Positions 26,915 through 36,953 of a DNA stretch of 64,000 nucleotides are shown piece after piece (positions within the stretch are counted from its first letter, which is position 1; each line of letters starts with the position of its first letter). The stretch spans positions 1 through 64,000 of the forward strand of contig DUEZ01000069.1 in NCBI GenBank assembly GCA_011174825.1, written 5' to 3'. This DNA is from Anaerolineae bacterium (GTDB taxonomy: Bacteria > Chloroflexota > Anaerolineae > Anaerolineales > E44-bin32). The notes under the pieces were generated by a model. That model saw only the letters and a list, made by a program, of their open reading frames with translations. It did not search any database and was not told the origin of the DNA. A program made the position numbers and the translations under genes.

Positions 26915-28567
26915 ATGATGACCCCGCGTACCATTCGCGCCCCACGTGGGACTAAACTAACGTGTAAATCCTGGCTCACGGAAGCAGCATTCCGTATGAT
27001 TCAAAATAACTTGGATCCAGATGTTGCTGAGCGCCCTGAAGATTTAGTGGTTTATGGTGGACGTGGTCAAGCCGCACGCGATTGGGCCAGCTTGGACGCG
27101 ATCCTCGATTCTCTCAAAGCGTTGGAAGAGAACGAAACCTTGCTCATCCAGTCAGGTAAACCCGTGGCGATCTTTCAAACCCACCCAGACGCACCGCGAG
27201 TGATTATCGCCAACTCAAATTTGGTGCCGCATTGGGCAACCCAAGAGCACTTTGATGAGCTCGCCGCTAAGGGACTGATAATGTACGGCCAAATGACAGC
27301 CGGATCCTGGATCTACATCGGTACCCAGGGGATCCTGCAGGGCACCTACGAGACCCTCGGTTCCCTCGCCAGGCAAAAAGGTTGGCCCTCACTAAAAGGC
27401 AAGTTCGTGCTCTCCGCGGGATTAGGAGGGATGGGTGGTGCCCAACCGTTAGCCATCACAATGAACGAAGGGGTAGGACTCATCGTCGAGGTGGACCCTG
27501 CACGTGCACAACGAAGATTGGAGACTGGCTACATTGATATGGTGGTGGACGAGTTGGAAGAGGCGATGACATTGGTCGGGGATGCCATCGAGGCTGAAGA
27601 GCCTCTCTCGGTTGGCCTCATCGGCAACGCGGCGGACATCTATCCCGAGCTCGTCATCAGAGGTGTGATCCCAGATGTGGTCACGGATCAAACTCCCGCC
27701 CATGATGTTCTTGAATATATTCCCCACAACTTAAATCTCGAAGAAGCTGAAGCGCTGCGGATTAACGATCCAGAGGAATTCGCTCGGCGATCCATGGAAT
27801 CGATGGCCCGCCATGTTGAGGCCATGCTCGCATTTCAACGCAGTGGAGCTGAGGTGTTTGACTACGGGAACAACCTGCGCCAACGGGCTTATGATGCAGG
27901 CGTCACGGAGGCTTTCGCATACCCCGGCTTCGTTCCGGCATACATCCGACCCCTGTTTTTCCTGGGGAAAGGTCCTTTCCGATGGGTAGCGCTCTCAGGT
28001 GAGCCTGAAGACATCTTCCACACTGACGAAGCTATCATAGAGCTATTCCCTGAGAATGATCACTTGCATCGCTGGCTGAGGATGGCTCGGGATAAAGTGC
28101 ATTTTCAGGGCTTACCGGCTCGTATCTGCTGGTTGGGATATGGCGAACGCGCACAGGCTGGGCTTAGGTTCAATGATATGGTGGCCAATGGTGAATTAAG
28201 AGCACCGATCGTTATTGGCCGCGATCATCTGGATTCCGGATCGGTAGCTTCACCCAATCGAGAAACGGAAGGAATGCGAGACGGATCGGATGCGATCAGC
28301 GATTGGCCATTGCTAAATGCCCTCCTCAATGCTGTGGGGGGAGCGACTTGGGTTTCCTTCCATCATGGTGGAGGTGTAGGCATCGGTTTTAGCCAACATG
28401 CGGGTCAAGTAATCGTCGCGGATGGTACACCAGAAGCAGCACGACGATTGGAGCGGGTACTGACCACCGATCCTGGCTTAGGGATCGTACGCCATGCAGA
28501 CGCGGGTTACAGTGAGGCAATTGAAGCCGCACGACGATTTGGGATCAAGATGCCGATGTTGGAGTAG
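26915..28567 (+). CDS. hutU: Urocanate hydratase
   Basis: A 550-residue enzyme, the normal length for Hut[19 protein letters not shown] holds the NAD-binding glycine-rich segment; [18 protein letters not shown] contains the conserved catalytic region (Cys), and [17 protein letters not shown] and [14 protein letters not shown] are typical. It converts urocanate to imidazolone propionate in histidine degradation; the next enzyme, HutI, is encoded at 35198. GGAGGG precedes the ATG. hutH and a formiminoglutamate enzyme are not in the window. Confidence 0.97.
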   Translation: MMTPRTIRAPRGTKLTCKSWLTEAAFRMIQNNLDPDVAERPEDLVVYGGRGQAARDWASLDAILDSLKALEENETLLIQSGKPVAIFQTHPDAPRVIIANSNLVPHWATQEHFDELAAKGLIMYGQMTAGSWIYIGTQGILQGTYETLGSLARQKGWPSLKGKFVLSAGLGGMGGAQPLAITMNEGVGLIVEVDPARAQRRLETGYIDMVVDELEEAMTLVGDAIEAEEPLSVGLIGNAADIYPELVIRGVIPDVVTDQTPAHDVLEYIPHNLNLEEAEALRINDPEEFARRSMESMARHVEAMLAFQRSGAEVFDYGNNLRQRAYDAGVTEAFAYPGFVPAYIRPLFFLGKGPFRWVALSGEPEDIFHTDEAIIELFPENDHLHRWLRMARDKVHFQGLPARICWLGYGERAQAGLRFNDMVANGELRAPIVIGRDHLDSGSVASPNRETEGMRDGSDAISDWPLLNALLNAVGGATWVSFHHGGGVGIGFSQHAGQVIVADGTPEAARRLERVLTTDPGLGIVRHADAGYSEAIEAARRFGIKMPMLE

Positions 28568-28569
28568 AT

Positions 28570-28770
28570 AGGGATTAGGAATTGGGAATCAGGGATTAGG
28601 GATCAAGTAATTAGGCACTCGGGCGCTTAGGTACCAAGGCACTTGGGATCAACAATTTATTAGATGGCTGATTTCTGCACAACACGATATTCCTCGAAGG
28701 CATGAAAACCATACATCAGAAGTCCTAAGTGCCTTAGTGCCCAGGTGCCGTGGTGCCTAGGTTACAACCA
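28570..28770. repeat. Degenerate inverted low-complexity repeat
   Basis: After hutU a run of GGGATTAGGAATTGGG-like units leads into CTTAGGTACCAAGGCACTTGGG. Near 28720-28762 the complementary set AAGTGCCTTAGTGCCCAGGT, GCCGTGGTGCCTAGG is seen. The two blocks can form an imperfect long hairpin. Such word-repeats look like noncoding slippage DNA and may end the hutU transcript. Confidence 0.65.
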
Positions 28771-28784
28771 GATCAGGTTGACTT

Positions 28785-29198
28785 CTAGACCCGCAACCTT
28801 TCCAATTCAACCTTCTGCTTTTCGCTCTCCTGTGCCATTCGTTGGCAGGTTCGCGCAACTTCTTTCACCGGTATTTTTCCCGCCGCGTCTTGGTAAAAAC
28901 GAATGGATGTCTCTACCAATCTGATCGCTTGATCCAGCAGCTCGGATTCATCTCCATCTGATGAAAGTTCTACTCGATAATCGTCTCCATGCATTCCCCT
29001 GATTGGCTCAAGGATCATCTCCTGGACACCTTCTCGACGGGTACGTTCCATCCGCTTCGCACGCTTGTTGGCCTTTCTGGCTAGATCTGAAAAAGGTTCT
29101 TCTAAAGAACCGCGCGCCGCCTGCTCGTAAAATGCAGCTGCCCGTTTTTCCAACTCCAGAGCGAAGGTCATGATCGCCCCGAAGGTCGCTAAATCCAT
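28785..29198 (-). CDS. Ferritin-like/rubrerythrin-type helical protein
   Basis: A 137-residue protein from the ATG at 29198, with AAGGAGG and GGAG upstream; a longer open frame has no ribosome site. LATFGAIMTFALELEKRAAA and later SIRFYQDAAGKIPVKEVART fit a two-repeat ferritin-like helical bundle with carboxylates at typical places, although not all diiron ligands are clear. Possible roles are peroxide defence or metal handling. It lies downstream of the dehydrogenase gene on the same strand. Confidence 0.6.
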   Translation of the reverse strand: MDLATFGAIMTFALELEKRAAAFYEQAARGSLEEPFSDLARKANKRAKRMERTRREGVQEMILEPIRGMHGDDYRVELSSDGDESELLDQAIRLVETSIRFYQDAAGKIPVKEVARTCQRMAQESEKQKVELERLRV

Positions 29199-29355
29199 AC
29201 TCCATCCTCCTTGATACTTCAATAAATGACTACACAGAAAGAAGCTCGTATGTGTGAAGGAGTCCAATCCATCAGGAGTATAAGCTTCGACCATACCCGC
29301 GGTAGATATTCCTATTCTCCTATTAGTTATCGCGTTTTCCAATGGACACAACCCT

Positions 29356-30810
29356 TTAGAACCAACGGGTAATGACCACCTTCCTGTCGGTGAAAAATTC
29401 AATCGCGTCCCGACCTTGCCCATGCAGATCGCCGAAGAAGGAATCCTTCATCCCACTAAAGGGAAAGGAAGCGACGGGCGCTGCGATTCCGATGTTGATC
29501 CCAAGGTTGCCTGCTTGGACACGATACTTGAACTCTCGCGCCCACTTACCGCTTGTCGTGAAGATTGACGCTGCGTTGCCATAGGGTGAACTGTGGATCA
29601 CTTCCAGCGCCTGGTCAAAATCGTCCACACGTATGATCCCCATTACGGGACCGAATATTTCTTCACGCGCGATGGCCATCTCCGGGGTCACATCAGTAAA
29701 GATCGTCGGCCCGATGAAGTATCCATCCAAGTCCTCCTCCATCTGGAGTTCCCGACCATCTAACAGCAACCTTGCGCCCTCCTCGATCCCCTTCTCAAGA
29801 TAGCCTCGAACTCTATCAAGGGATCGCTGGGAGACAACTGGCCCCATTTGGACCGTTTCATCCATTCCGTCACCGACTTTGAGATTTGAAGCCGCTTCGA
29901 CGAGCATCTTCTCCAATGGCTCGTAAACATCACCAACCGCGACCACCAGCGCACCAGCCAAGCATCGTTGCCCAGCCGTCCCGAATACCGAACTCATGAT
30001 GGCAGGCACCGATTGTTTTAATACCGCATCCGGCATGACTACCAAACAGTTCTTGGCTCCGGCCTGGCACTGAGCTCGCTTACCATGCGCTGCTGCCGTG
30101 GCGTACAAATACTTGCCTACCGGGGTTGAACCAACAAAAGAGAGCCCCTCAACATCCGGACTTTCAAGCAAAGCGTCCACCACGCGCTTGTCCCCGTTGA
30201 CCATATTAACCACGCCGGGGGGTAAATCAATTTCATCCAAAAGCTCAAAAAACAAGATTTGACTGAGTGGGCATATTTCGGATGGCTTGACAATATAAGT
30301 GTTACCACAAGAGATTGCGTATGGTAAAAACCAGATTGGGACCATGAGTGGAAAATTGAAGGGTGTAACGCAGCAAAAGACACCTACCGGCTGGTATACA
30401 CAATCCTCATCGATCCCTTGGGAGACATCTTCCAGGTTGTAGCCAGTCATGAGTGAGGGGATTCCAGCAGCTACCTCGACGTTCTCGATCGATCGACGGA
30501 CCTCCCCTCGCGCTTCATCGATGATCTTTCCATGTTCTTTAACAATAACCGCTGCAAGCTCTTCAAAACGATCTTCCATCACGTTCTTCAGCTCAAACAT
30601 ATAACGGGCTCGTGTGTAAGGTGTTGTTTCTCGCCAACCCGGGAATGCCGCCTTAGCTGCTTGAACAGCATGATCAACTTCATCAATGGTTGAAAGGGGC
30701 ACTCGGGCGATCACTTCCGCTGTCGCAGGATTTTTTACATCCAGCATCTCACGCGATTTGGACTCTACCCACTCACCATCGATGTAATTCTTTAAAACAT
30801 TGGGGGTCAT
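29356..30810 (-). CDS. mmsA: CoA-acylating methylmalonate/malonate semialdehyde dehydrogenase
   Basis: A 484-residue aldehyde dehydrogenase. FCCVTPFNFPLMVPIWFLP, FVGSTPVGKYLYATAAAHGK and the catalytic Cys in GTAGQRCLAGALVVAV fit MmsA/IolA, which make acyl-CoA instead of acid. It has GAKN where hydrolytic ALDHs have the active Glu, as in MmsA. Paired with the class III aminotransferase, beta-alanine would go to malonate semialdehyde and then acetyl-CoA; valine degradation is the alternative. The ATG at 30810 lies 23 bases after the aminotransferase stop. Confidence 0.9.
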   Translation of the reverse strand: MTPNVLKNYIDGEWVESKSREMLDVKNPATAEVIARVPLSTIDEVDHAVQAAKAAFPGWRETTPYTRARYMFELKNVMEDRFEELAAVIVKEHGKIIDEARGEVRRSIENVEVAAGIPSLMTGYNLEDVSQGIDEDCVYQPVGVFCCVTPFNFPLMVPIWFLPYAISCGNTYIVKPSEICPLSQILFFELLDEIDLPPGVVNMVNGDKRVVDALLESPDVEGLSFVGSTPVGKYLYATAAAHGKRAQCQAGAKNCLVVMPDAVLKQSVPAIMSSVFGTAGQRCLAGALVVAVGDVYEPLEKMLVEAASNLKVGDGMDETVQMGPVVSQRSLDRVRGYLEKGIEEGARLLLDGRELQMEEDLDGYFIGPTIFTDVTPEMAIAREEIFGPVMGIIRVDDFDQALEVIHSSPYGNAASIFTTSGKWAREFKYRVQAGNLGINIGIAAPVASFPFSGMKDSFFGDLHGQGRDAIEFFTDRKVVITRWF

Positions 30811-30833
30811 GACCTTTCTCCTTGTTGTCCGAT

Positions 30834-32222
30834 TTAGCTTGTCACAAATTCACTGGATCTCGAGAGAGGAACATCAGTCTTCTCAGCCTCATCGTCGGCG
30901 ATCGTAAGTGACTTGTCAAGAATCTTGATTGCTTCATCCACTTCAGCCTCAGTGATAATCAGCGGTGGTGCGATGATCAAGTTGTCATACCATGCGAGCA
31001 CATATAAACCTTGATCCATTGCATCGGCAGCAACCTTGTTCGTGGTCAGGGCTTTTCTGCTAAACTTGTCCGCTTTCACATTAAAGGGCTCTCTCGTTTC
31101 TCGGTTCTTCACAAGCTCAAGCGCCCAGAAATGTCCAAGGCCTCGAACGTCACCGACACATGGATGATCCTCACCAAGTTCGTAAAGCTTATTCTTTATG
31201 TGGTCACTGACACGCTGGGGAAGACCGCTTTCCATGAGCTTCTGGTATTCAGCGACCGCCGCAGGGATCGCTGAGAGAACCAAGGGGTGATAAGCATAGG
31301 TATGTCCATGATCGAAGGTCTCATCTTCAAAGAAATCTGCGATCTCACTCGTTGTCACGGTAACACCTGCAGGTGCATAAGCTGCCGTGCATCCCTTTGC
31401 CATGGTCAATATGTCTGGTTTCACGTTCCAATGATTAACCGCAAATGCCTTTCCGGTCCGATACCAGCCCGTCATCACCTCATCTACGATGAGGAGAACA
31501 TCGTTCTCGTCACAAATCTCTCGGAGAAGGGGAAAATATTCCGGTGGTGGAACGATCCTGCCATTGGTCCCCACCACAGGTTCGACAATGATACCCGCGA
31601 CATTCCCCTCTTCACGAATCATGTAATCCACATATCGTGCGCATTGAATGCCGCAATCGGGGTGCTTCAGGTTGAAGGGGCACCGGTAGCAGTAGGCATC
31701 AGGAGCGAAGCGCACACCATCAATTGTGCACCTCGCTCGCTCAGCGAGGATTCTCCTCGGATCCCCAGTGAAAGTCAGACTGGAGGCAGTAGCGCCGTGA
31801 TAGGAGCGGTAGCGCGACAAAATCTTGTAGTTGGGCGCCTTAAACTGCCTCACCATCTTCAGCGCTGCTTCATTCGCTTCCGTGCCAGAGGTGGAGAAGA
31901 AGAACTTCTCCAAGCCTTGAGGCATGACAGTGCGTAAAGCCTCGATTGCATCAATGGCCACCTGCGTCGTGAAACCCGGCGCAATGTAGGGAAGCTTCTC
32001 TGCCTGCTTGACGATAGCTTCCATGACAGCCCTGTTCTTGTGGCCAAGATTGGAGCATATCAATTGAGACGAGAAATCCATGTAGCGTTTGCCGCTTGCA
32101 TCAAACATGTAGACACCCTCTGCGTCTTCAATGAGCAGAGGGCGCTTCCATAATTCCTGCCTTCTCCAGGTGCCGTACGTATGCTGGGCGAAATCACTGA
32201 TTCTCTGGTCCACTTTCGACAT
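30834..32222 (-). CDS. Class III aminotransferase (taurine/beta-alanine:2-oxoacid type)
   Basis: A 462-residue PLP enzyme from the ATG at 32222 (GGGAGAG six bases upstream). The family marks are FFFSTSGTEANEAALKMVRQ, SRYRSYHGATASSLTFTGDPR, LLIVDEVMTGWYRTGKAF and the PLP lysine in TMAKGCTAAYAPAG. YRSYHGAT and TGDPRR place it nearer to taurine and beta-alanine aminotransferases than to ornithine or GABA types. A cysteine cluster (CYRCPFNLKHPDCGIQC) is present; some relatives have this too. With MmsA next to it, omega-amino acid catabolism is likely. Confidence 0.85.
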   Translation of the reverse strand: MSKVDQRISDFAQHTYGTWRRQELWKRPLLIEDAEGVYMFDASGKRYMDFSSQLICSNLGHKNRAVMEAIVKQAEKLPYIAPGFTTQVAIDAIEALRTVMPQGLEKFFFSTSGTEANEAALKMVRQFKAPNYKILSRYRSYHGATASSLTFTGDPRRILAERARCTIDGVRFAPDAYCYRCPFNLKHPDCGIQCARYVDYMIREEGNVAGIIVEPVVGTNGRIVPPPEYFPLLREICDENDVLLIVDEVMTGWYRTGKAFAVNHWNVKPDILTMAKGCTAAYAPAGVTVTTSEIADFFEDETFDHGHTYAYHPLVLSAIPAAVAEYQKLMESGLPQRVSDHIKNKLYELGEDHPCVGDVRGLGHFWALELVKNRETREPFNVKADKFSRKALTTNKVAADAMDQGLYVLAWYDNLIIAPPLIITEAEVDEAIKILDKSLTIADDEAEKTDVPLSRSSEFVTS

Positions 32223-32308
32223 TTCCATCTCTCCCATCCTGTAGTTCAATTAGCCTTCGATTGATCATGAACTAATCAGCTAAGATGAAGTTTTAATAAT
32301 CTGTGTCA

Positions 32309-33259
32309 TCATCCTTGAACAAAATGAGTACCTGTCTCGCCAGCTAACGCCCGACCGATATTCTCCGGAGTCGTCACGATGGCTTGTTTCCCACCATCCT
32401 CCAAGTAACCGATGATGGCTTGAACTTTAGGTTCCATGCTTCCCTTGGCAAAATGCCCTTCAGCAAGGTATCGCTTGGCATCAGCCAACGTGACCTGATC
32501 CAGCCAGCGTTGGTCCGGTTTGTTGAAGTTCAGTGCAACCTTCTCAATGGCTGTTGAGATCAGGAATAAATCCGCCTGGATGCTCAACGCCAATAACGCG
32601 GAGGCGAAATCCTTGTCTATTACCGCTTCCACACCAATCAAATTCCCTTTCTCATCTTCAACGACCGGGATCCCACCGCCCCCTACACCGATGACCACAA
32701 AACCAGCTTGGACCAACGCCAGGATGGCATCTCGTTGGACGATCCTCACTGGTAAAGGTGATGGGACTACTCGTCGCCAGCCCCGGCCGGCATCCTCCAC
32801 CACCGACCACCCTTCACTGTCGCGATGTTTGATTGCGGTAGGTTCATCCATGAAGGACCCGATGGGCTTGGTCGGATTCTCAAAAGCAGGATCCTTCCTG
32901 TCCACCAACACCTTCGTTACCACCGTTGCAGCTTGTTTATCAACCCCGCGCCGATGAAATTCGTTATAGAGTGCCATCTGGAACATATAACCGATCGCAC
33001 CCTGTGTATCCGCTCCGCAGTAATCTAAGGGAACAGGGTGCAACTCGTGCAAAGCAAGCTCAGATCGTCTGAGGATGAAACCAACCTGAGGGCCGTTGCC
33101 GTGAGTAATAACGACATCCCAGCCAGCTTCGATCATGTCTGCAATGTGTGCCATCGACTCGGCTGCTGCTTCGTACTGATCGGGGACCGTTTTATGCATT
33201 TTATCCTTGATGAGTGAGTTGCCCCCTACGGCGACTACGGCCACTTTTTTCCCTGGCAT
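32309..33259 (-). CDS. arcC: Carbamate kinase
   Basis: A 316-residue amino-acid kinase from the ATG at 33259 (GGAGG eight bases upstream). KVAVVAVGGNSLIKD, VVITHGNGPQVGFILRRSE, LDYCGADTQGAIGYM and VIGVGGGGIPVVEDEKGNLIG are diagnostic. It makes ATP from carbamoyl phosphate (or the reverse). No arginine deiminase or ornithine carbamoyltransferase lies nearby, so the carbamoyl phosphate source is unclear. A purine/pyrimidine ureido compound is one option given the beta-alanine genes next to it. Confidence 0.94.
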   Translation of the reverse strand: MPGKKVAVVAVGGNSLIKDKMHKTVPDQYEAAAESMAHIADMIEAGWDVVITHGNGPQVGFILRRSELALHELHPVPLDYCGADTQGAIGYMFQMALYNEFHRRGVDKQAATVVTKVLVDRKDPAFENPTKPIGSFMDEPTAIKHRDSEGWSVVEDAGRGWRRVVPSPLPVRIVQRDAILALVQAGFVVIGVGGGGIPVVEDEKGNLIGVEAVIDKDFASALLALSIQADLFLISTAIEKVALNFNKPDQRWLDQVTLADAKRYLAEGHFAKGSMEPKVQAIIGYLEDGGKQAIVTTPENIGRALAGETGTHFVQG

Positions 33260-33465
33260 GATCCTGGCCTCCGGCATGTATTTGAAATTTTGTACGCACA
33301 GATCGAGACATATAAATTTCTGACCACACACTTATCAGAAGAATCGGGGAAGCATTCCCCAAAGCTACAAGCACACGGATAAATTGTATTTTAAAACTTG
33401 GATAACTCCTGTCCAAAGGTCGAAGTTATCTACGATCGAAGTAACTTATCTTGAGCCTAATAATA

Positions 33466-34803
33466 TTACCTGATCTTCTCTCTGATGAAATCCTCCAACA
33501 CATCGCTCAGATTTGGATGTCCGATCTCTTTTAGGTTGTAGTATACCCGTGTGAAGGGCTTCTCGATCTTGATGACACGGCTGAGATCGATGGGGGTGCC
33601 GATAACCACCGCATCACATTCAATGTTGTTTATCGTTGCTTCAAGATCTCTTAACTGCTGTTTGCCATAACCCATTGCCGGTAATACCGTTCCGATCTCC
33701 GGATAGATTTTAAATGTCTCGCTAAGTGTGCCAACGGTATAGGGTCGCGGGTCTACAAAACCTACGGCACCAAACCTTTGCGCAGCGACTACGCCTGCGC
33801 CGATCTTCATGCCACCGTGGGTGAGCGTCGGTCCATCCTCGATCGCCAGGACGGTCTTTCCTTCGACCACAGAGGGATCATCGATCGTCAGGTCTGATGC
33901 GGCGTCGATGACGATCGCATTGGGATTTACAGCGGTGATGTTCCTGCGCACAGTTTCGACACCAACAGGCTCTGCGCTGTCGATTTTGTTAATCACAACG
34001 ACGTCAGCGATCCTTAAGGTAATCTCGCCTGGGTAGTAGGTCAGCTCATGGTCCGGTCGATGTGGATCCACAACTGTCACATGGAGGTCGGAAACGTAGA
34101 ACGGAAAGTCATTGTTGCCACCGTCCCATACGATAACATCACACCGATTGGGATCATTTTCTGCCTCCCTCAAGATGGCTTCGTAGTCAACGCCAGCATA
34201 TATGACGTTGCCACGAACGATATGGGGTTCGTATTCCTCCATCTCTTCGATCGTACAGTTATGCTTATCCAGATCGGCCAATTCTGCAAAGCGTTGCACT
34301 CGCTGCGCTACAAGATCGCCATAGGGCATCGGGTGTCGGATGGCCACGACACTTAAGCTGTTTTCCATCAATATTTCGATGATCCTGCGTGAGGTTTGGC
34401 TTTTTCCGGAACCCGTTCGAACTGCGCCCACAGATATGAGTGGTTTTGAACTCTTGACCTGAGTGTCCTTAGGACCCAGCATCACAAAACTCGCCCCAGC
34501 AGCTTCCACAATGGCGCCGACGGACATCACATGTTGATAAGAGACATCACTGTAGGAGAAGATGCATTCGTCAACATTCAACTCTTTGATCAGCTTAGGA
34601 AGGTCTTCTTCAGCATAAATAGGAACCCCTTCTGGATATAGCTCCCCCGACAATTGGGGGGGATATCGTCGTCCTTCAATATCCGGTATCTGAGTAGCGG
34701 TAAAGGCGACAATGTTGAAATGATCATTGTCGCGGTAATAGGTGTTGAAATTATGAAAATCCCTTCCAGCTGCACCTACGATAATCACATTTCTTCTTGT
34801 CAT
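33466..34803 (-). CDS. Cyclic 2,3-diphosphoglycerate synthetase-like GTPase (COG2403)
   Basis: A 445-residue P-loop protein from the ATG at 34803 (GGAG upstream). It has a Rossmann-like N-terminus (NVIIVGAAGRDFHNFNTYYR), P-loop GAVRTGSGKSQTSRRI, GTPase-like NKID, and the family core VIRHPMPYGDL-type segment (here VVAIRHPMPYGDLVAQRVQR). The founding archaeal enzyme makes cyclic 2,3-diphosphoglycerate, but bacterial homologues are common near carbamate kinase and have no demonstrated activity. The first gene of the reverse-strand set, it probably works with carbamate kinase. Confidence 0.85.
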   Translation of the reverse strand: MTRRNVIIVGAAGRDFHNFNTYYRDNDHFNIVAFTATQIPDIEGRRYPPQLSGELYPEGVPIYAEEDLPKLIKELNVDECIFSYSDVSYQHVMSVGAIVEAAGASFVMLGPKDTQVKSSKPLISVGAVRTGSGKSQTSRRIIEILMENSLSVVAIRHPMPYGDLVAQRVQRFAELADLDKHNCTIEEMEEYEPHIVRGNVIYAGVDYEAILREAENDPNRCDVIVWDGGNNDFPFYVSDLHVTVVDPHRPDHELTYYPGEITLRIADVVVINKIDSAEPVGVETVRRNITAVNPNAIVIDAASDLTIDDPSVVEGKTVLAIEDGPTLTHGGMKIGAGVVAAQRFGAVGFVDPRPYTVGTLSETFKIYPEIGTVLPAMGYGKQQLRDLEATINNIECDAVVIGTPIDLSRVIKIEKPFTRVYYNLKEIGHPNLSDVLEDFIREKIR

Positions 34804-35197
34804 CAATTTCTCCAGTTAGAATGAATCATCGAATAGGATCACAACACAAATTCTGATCCGAGGTTTATAGCATTAGGATATCACCATCATTCACAGGGTG
34901 GAAATCCATAAGACCCATGGGTCCTTTACGCGATTAAGACAAACACTATTATATGCTCAATCATACCCATTCTCGTTAAATGGAATGTACTATTTAACTA
35001 ACCTCTCCTGAGGCTTGATTACCATATTTCGGCAATCCCTTGCTTGGATAGTGAACGCTTTGGAATTTCTAAACTACCGTACAATAACCATCATGAGAGT
35101 TGCTCGGATACATCCTGAAGGTAAAATTATCAACAGCAGGATCTTTACCAATATCAAAGGGGAAAGTTTAACCGAGATTCATTCTATTTAAACCAAA
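34804..35197. other. Divergent promoter region before hutI
   Basis: It separates the GTPase gene (-) from hutI (+). TACAAT at 35080-35085 resembles a -10 box and lies seven bases before a 32-codon frame, ATG 35093 to TAA 35191, that ends six bases before the hutI ATG. No strong ribosome site is present before either ATG. The small frame may be a leader peptide that couples translation of hutI, or chance. Confidence 0.4.
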
Positions 35198-36481
35198 ATG
35201 AACATAGATCTATTAATCCATAACGCATCACAAATCCTCACATTGGCTGGCGGACCACAACCTGGTCATGATCTCGGCAACCTCGAGGTCGTCGAAAATG
35301 GTGCCTTAGCCATTAACGACGAGAAGATCATCGCCGTAGGACCCTCCCCTGAATTGTCAAAGAAATACAAAGCCACACAGGAAATCGACGCGGCAGGTCG
35401 TGTGGTCATGCCTGGCTTTGTAGACCCCCACACGCACCTCATCTGGGCTGGTGACCGGGCGGCGGAGTTCGAAATGCGGCTTGCAGGCGCCAGCTACATG
35501 GAAATCTTGAACGCTGGCGGGGGAATCCTATCAACAGTTCGCCTAACCCGGTCCGCGAGTGTCGACGATCTGGTCGCTCAGGCGCGAGGACGATTGAATC
35601 GCATGTTGTCGCATGGTACGACGACTGCGGAGGTCAAGACTGGTTACGGACTTGAGACCGAAACCGAATTGCGTATGATGGAGGCGATCCTCCGCCTCGA
35701 TACCGAGAACCCTGTGGAGTTGATCCCCACGTTCCTCGGTGCCCACGCTATACCGTCTGAATTCTCTGATGATCCGGTTGGCTATACTGATCTGATATGC
35801 GACGAAATGTTGCCAAGTTTGGTGCAATGGTGGGAAGAAAACGCAACGGAGAGGTCGCTGCCTTTTGTTGATGTGTTTTGTGAAACCGGCGCGTTCAACC
35901 TTGACCAAAGCAGACGTATCTTGGAGCGTGCAAAGGAATTGGGATTCCAATTAAAAATCCATGCCGACGAGTTTGATGGCCTCGGTGGGACGGGTCTGGC
36001 TGTCGAACTAGGTGCAACATCAGCTGATCACCTCGTCCGTACCCCAAAGGAAGATATCAAGACTCTCGGAGCATCTAAAACCGTGGCCGTCTCACTCCCC
36101 TGCACGCCTTTTGGTTTGGCGGAAAGCGACTATACGCCCGCGAAAGCAATTCTCGAAGCTGGAGGGATCCTCGCCCTGGCAACCGACCTCAACCCTGGAA
36201 CAGCTTGGTGTGAAAGCATGCAGTTCCCTATCGCTTTGGCCTGTCGCTATATGCACCTCACGCCATCGCAAGCCATAGCCGCAGCGACGATCAACGCTGC
36301 TGCAGCGGTCGCACGAGCAGACACGGTCGGAAGCTTGGAACCTGAAAAACAAGCTGACGTCTTAATAATAGACACACCTGACTACCGACACCTGGGGTAC
36401 CGCTTCGGGGTAAACTTAATCTCGACGGTTATAAAACGCGGTAAGATTGTATTCTCACGCGGAGGCGAGGAGATCATATGA
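35198..36481 (+). CDS. hutI: Imidazolonepropionase
   Basis: A 427-residue amidohydrolase. GFVDPHTHLIWAGDRAAEFEMR carries the metal-binding HxH, FQLKIHADEFDGLGGTGLAVELGATSADHL the second histidines and ALATDLNPGTAWCESMQ the Asp. It opens the imidazolone ring to formiminoglutamate. Together with hutU (26915) it gives steps two and three of histidine degradation, but a reverse-strand gene set separates them. The stop overlaps a small membrane protein gene by four bases. Confidence 0.96.
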   Translation: MNIDLLIHNASQILTLAGGPQPGHDLGNLEVVENGALAINDEKIIAVGPSPELSKKYKATQEIDAAGRVVMPGFVDPHTHLIWAGDRAAEFEMRLAGASYMEILNAGGGILSTVRLTRSASVDDLVAQARGRLNRMLSHGTTTAEVKTGYGLETETELRMMEAILRLDTENPVELIPTFLGAHAIPSEFSDDPVGYTDLICDEMLPSLVQWWEENATERSLPFVDVFCETGAFNLDQSRRILERAKELGFQLKIHADEFDGLGGTGLAVELGATSADHLVRTPKEDIKTLGASKTVAVSLPCTPFGLAESDYTPAKAILEAGGILALATDLNPGTAWCESMQFPIALACRYMHLTPSQAIAAATINAAAAVARADTVGSLEPEKQADVLIIDTPDYRHLGYRFGVNLISTVIKRGKIVFSRGGEEII

Positions 36482-36648
36482 ATCTACTTGAAGGATCGAA
36501 CCTCCTATATGCCATTCTGATCCTGGTCGGCTTGGGCGTCGCCTGGATCGTCCTCAAGTTTGTACTTCGCTTCACGATGCGGTTTTTTACCTGTGGTTGT
36601 GTCTTTCTGATAGCGGTTGGAGTGATCGCGTACCTGCTACTGAGATAA
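36478..36648 (+). CDS. Small membrane protein, 56 residues
   Basis: An ATGA overlap with the hutI stop and a very good site (GGAGGCGAGGAG) support this short gene. Two hydrophobic segments are seen, LLYAILILVGLGVAWIVLKF and TCGCVFLIAVGVIAYLLL, separated by a short basic turn (RFTMRFF). No family is recognised. Coupling to hutI could be positional only; a role as a transporter accessory is speculative. Confidence 0.65.
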   Translation: MNLLEGSNLLYAILILVGLGVAWIVLKFVLRFTMRFFTCGCVFLIAVGVIAYLLLR

Positions 36649-36953
36649 GTCTTAGGGTGCGTTTAACCTTATCCTCCCATATAAAATTTTTCAGATCTTC
36701 TGATTACTCCCATGGATTTATTTATCGAGAATAATTATTCCCCAGAACAGTGTCCAGTTGATCATCAATTATGATTCTCGCCTATTGGTAATCGTCCATC
36801 GTGGTTCGGTATTGGATATAATGTTGTGCTATAGGTTAGATTGTTGATGAAACGACCACTCCAAACTGGGATTCTCCGTCGCAACCCCTGCTGCATGGAG
36901 GTCAGACACAAGTGCAACAATCAAGAGAATCCAAAGCTGTAGGACCCAATATC
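36649..36953. other. Spacer before the glycyl radical enzyme
   Basis: TATAAT at 36817-36822 could be a -10 box, without a convincing -35 partner. GGAGGT at 36898-36903 precedes an in-frame GTG at 36912, an alternative start of the next gene. Confidence 0.35.
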
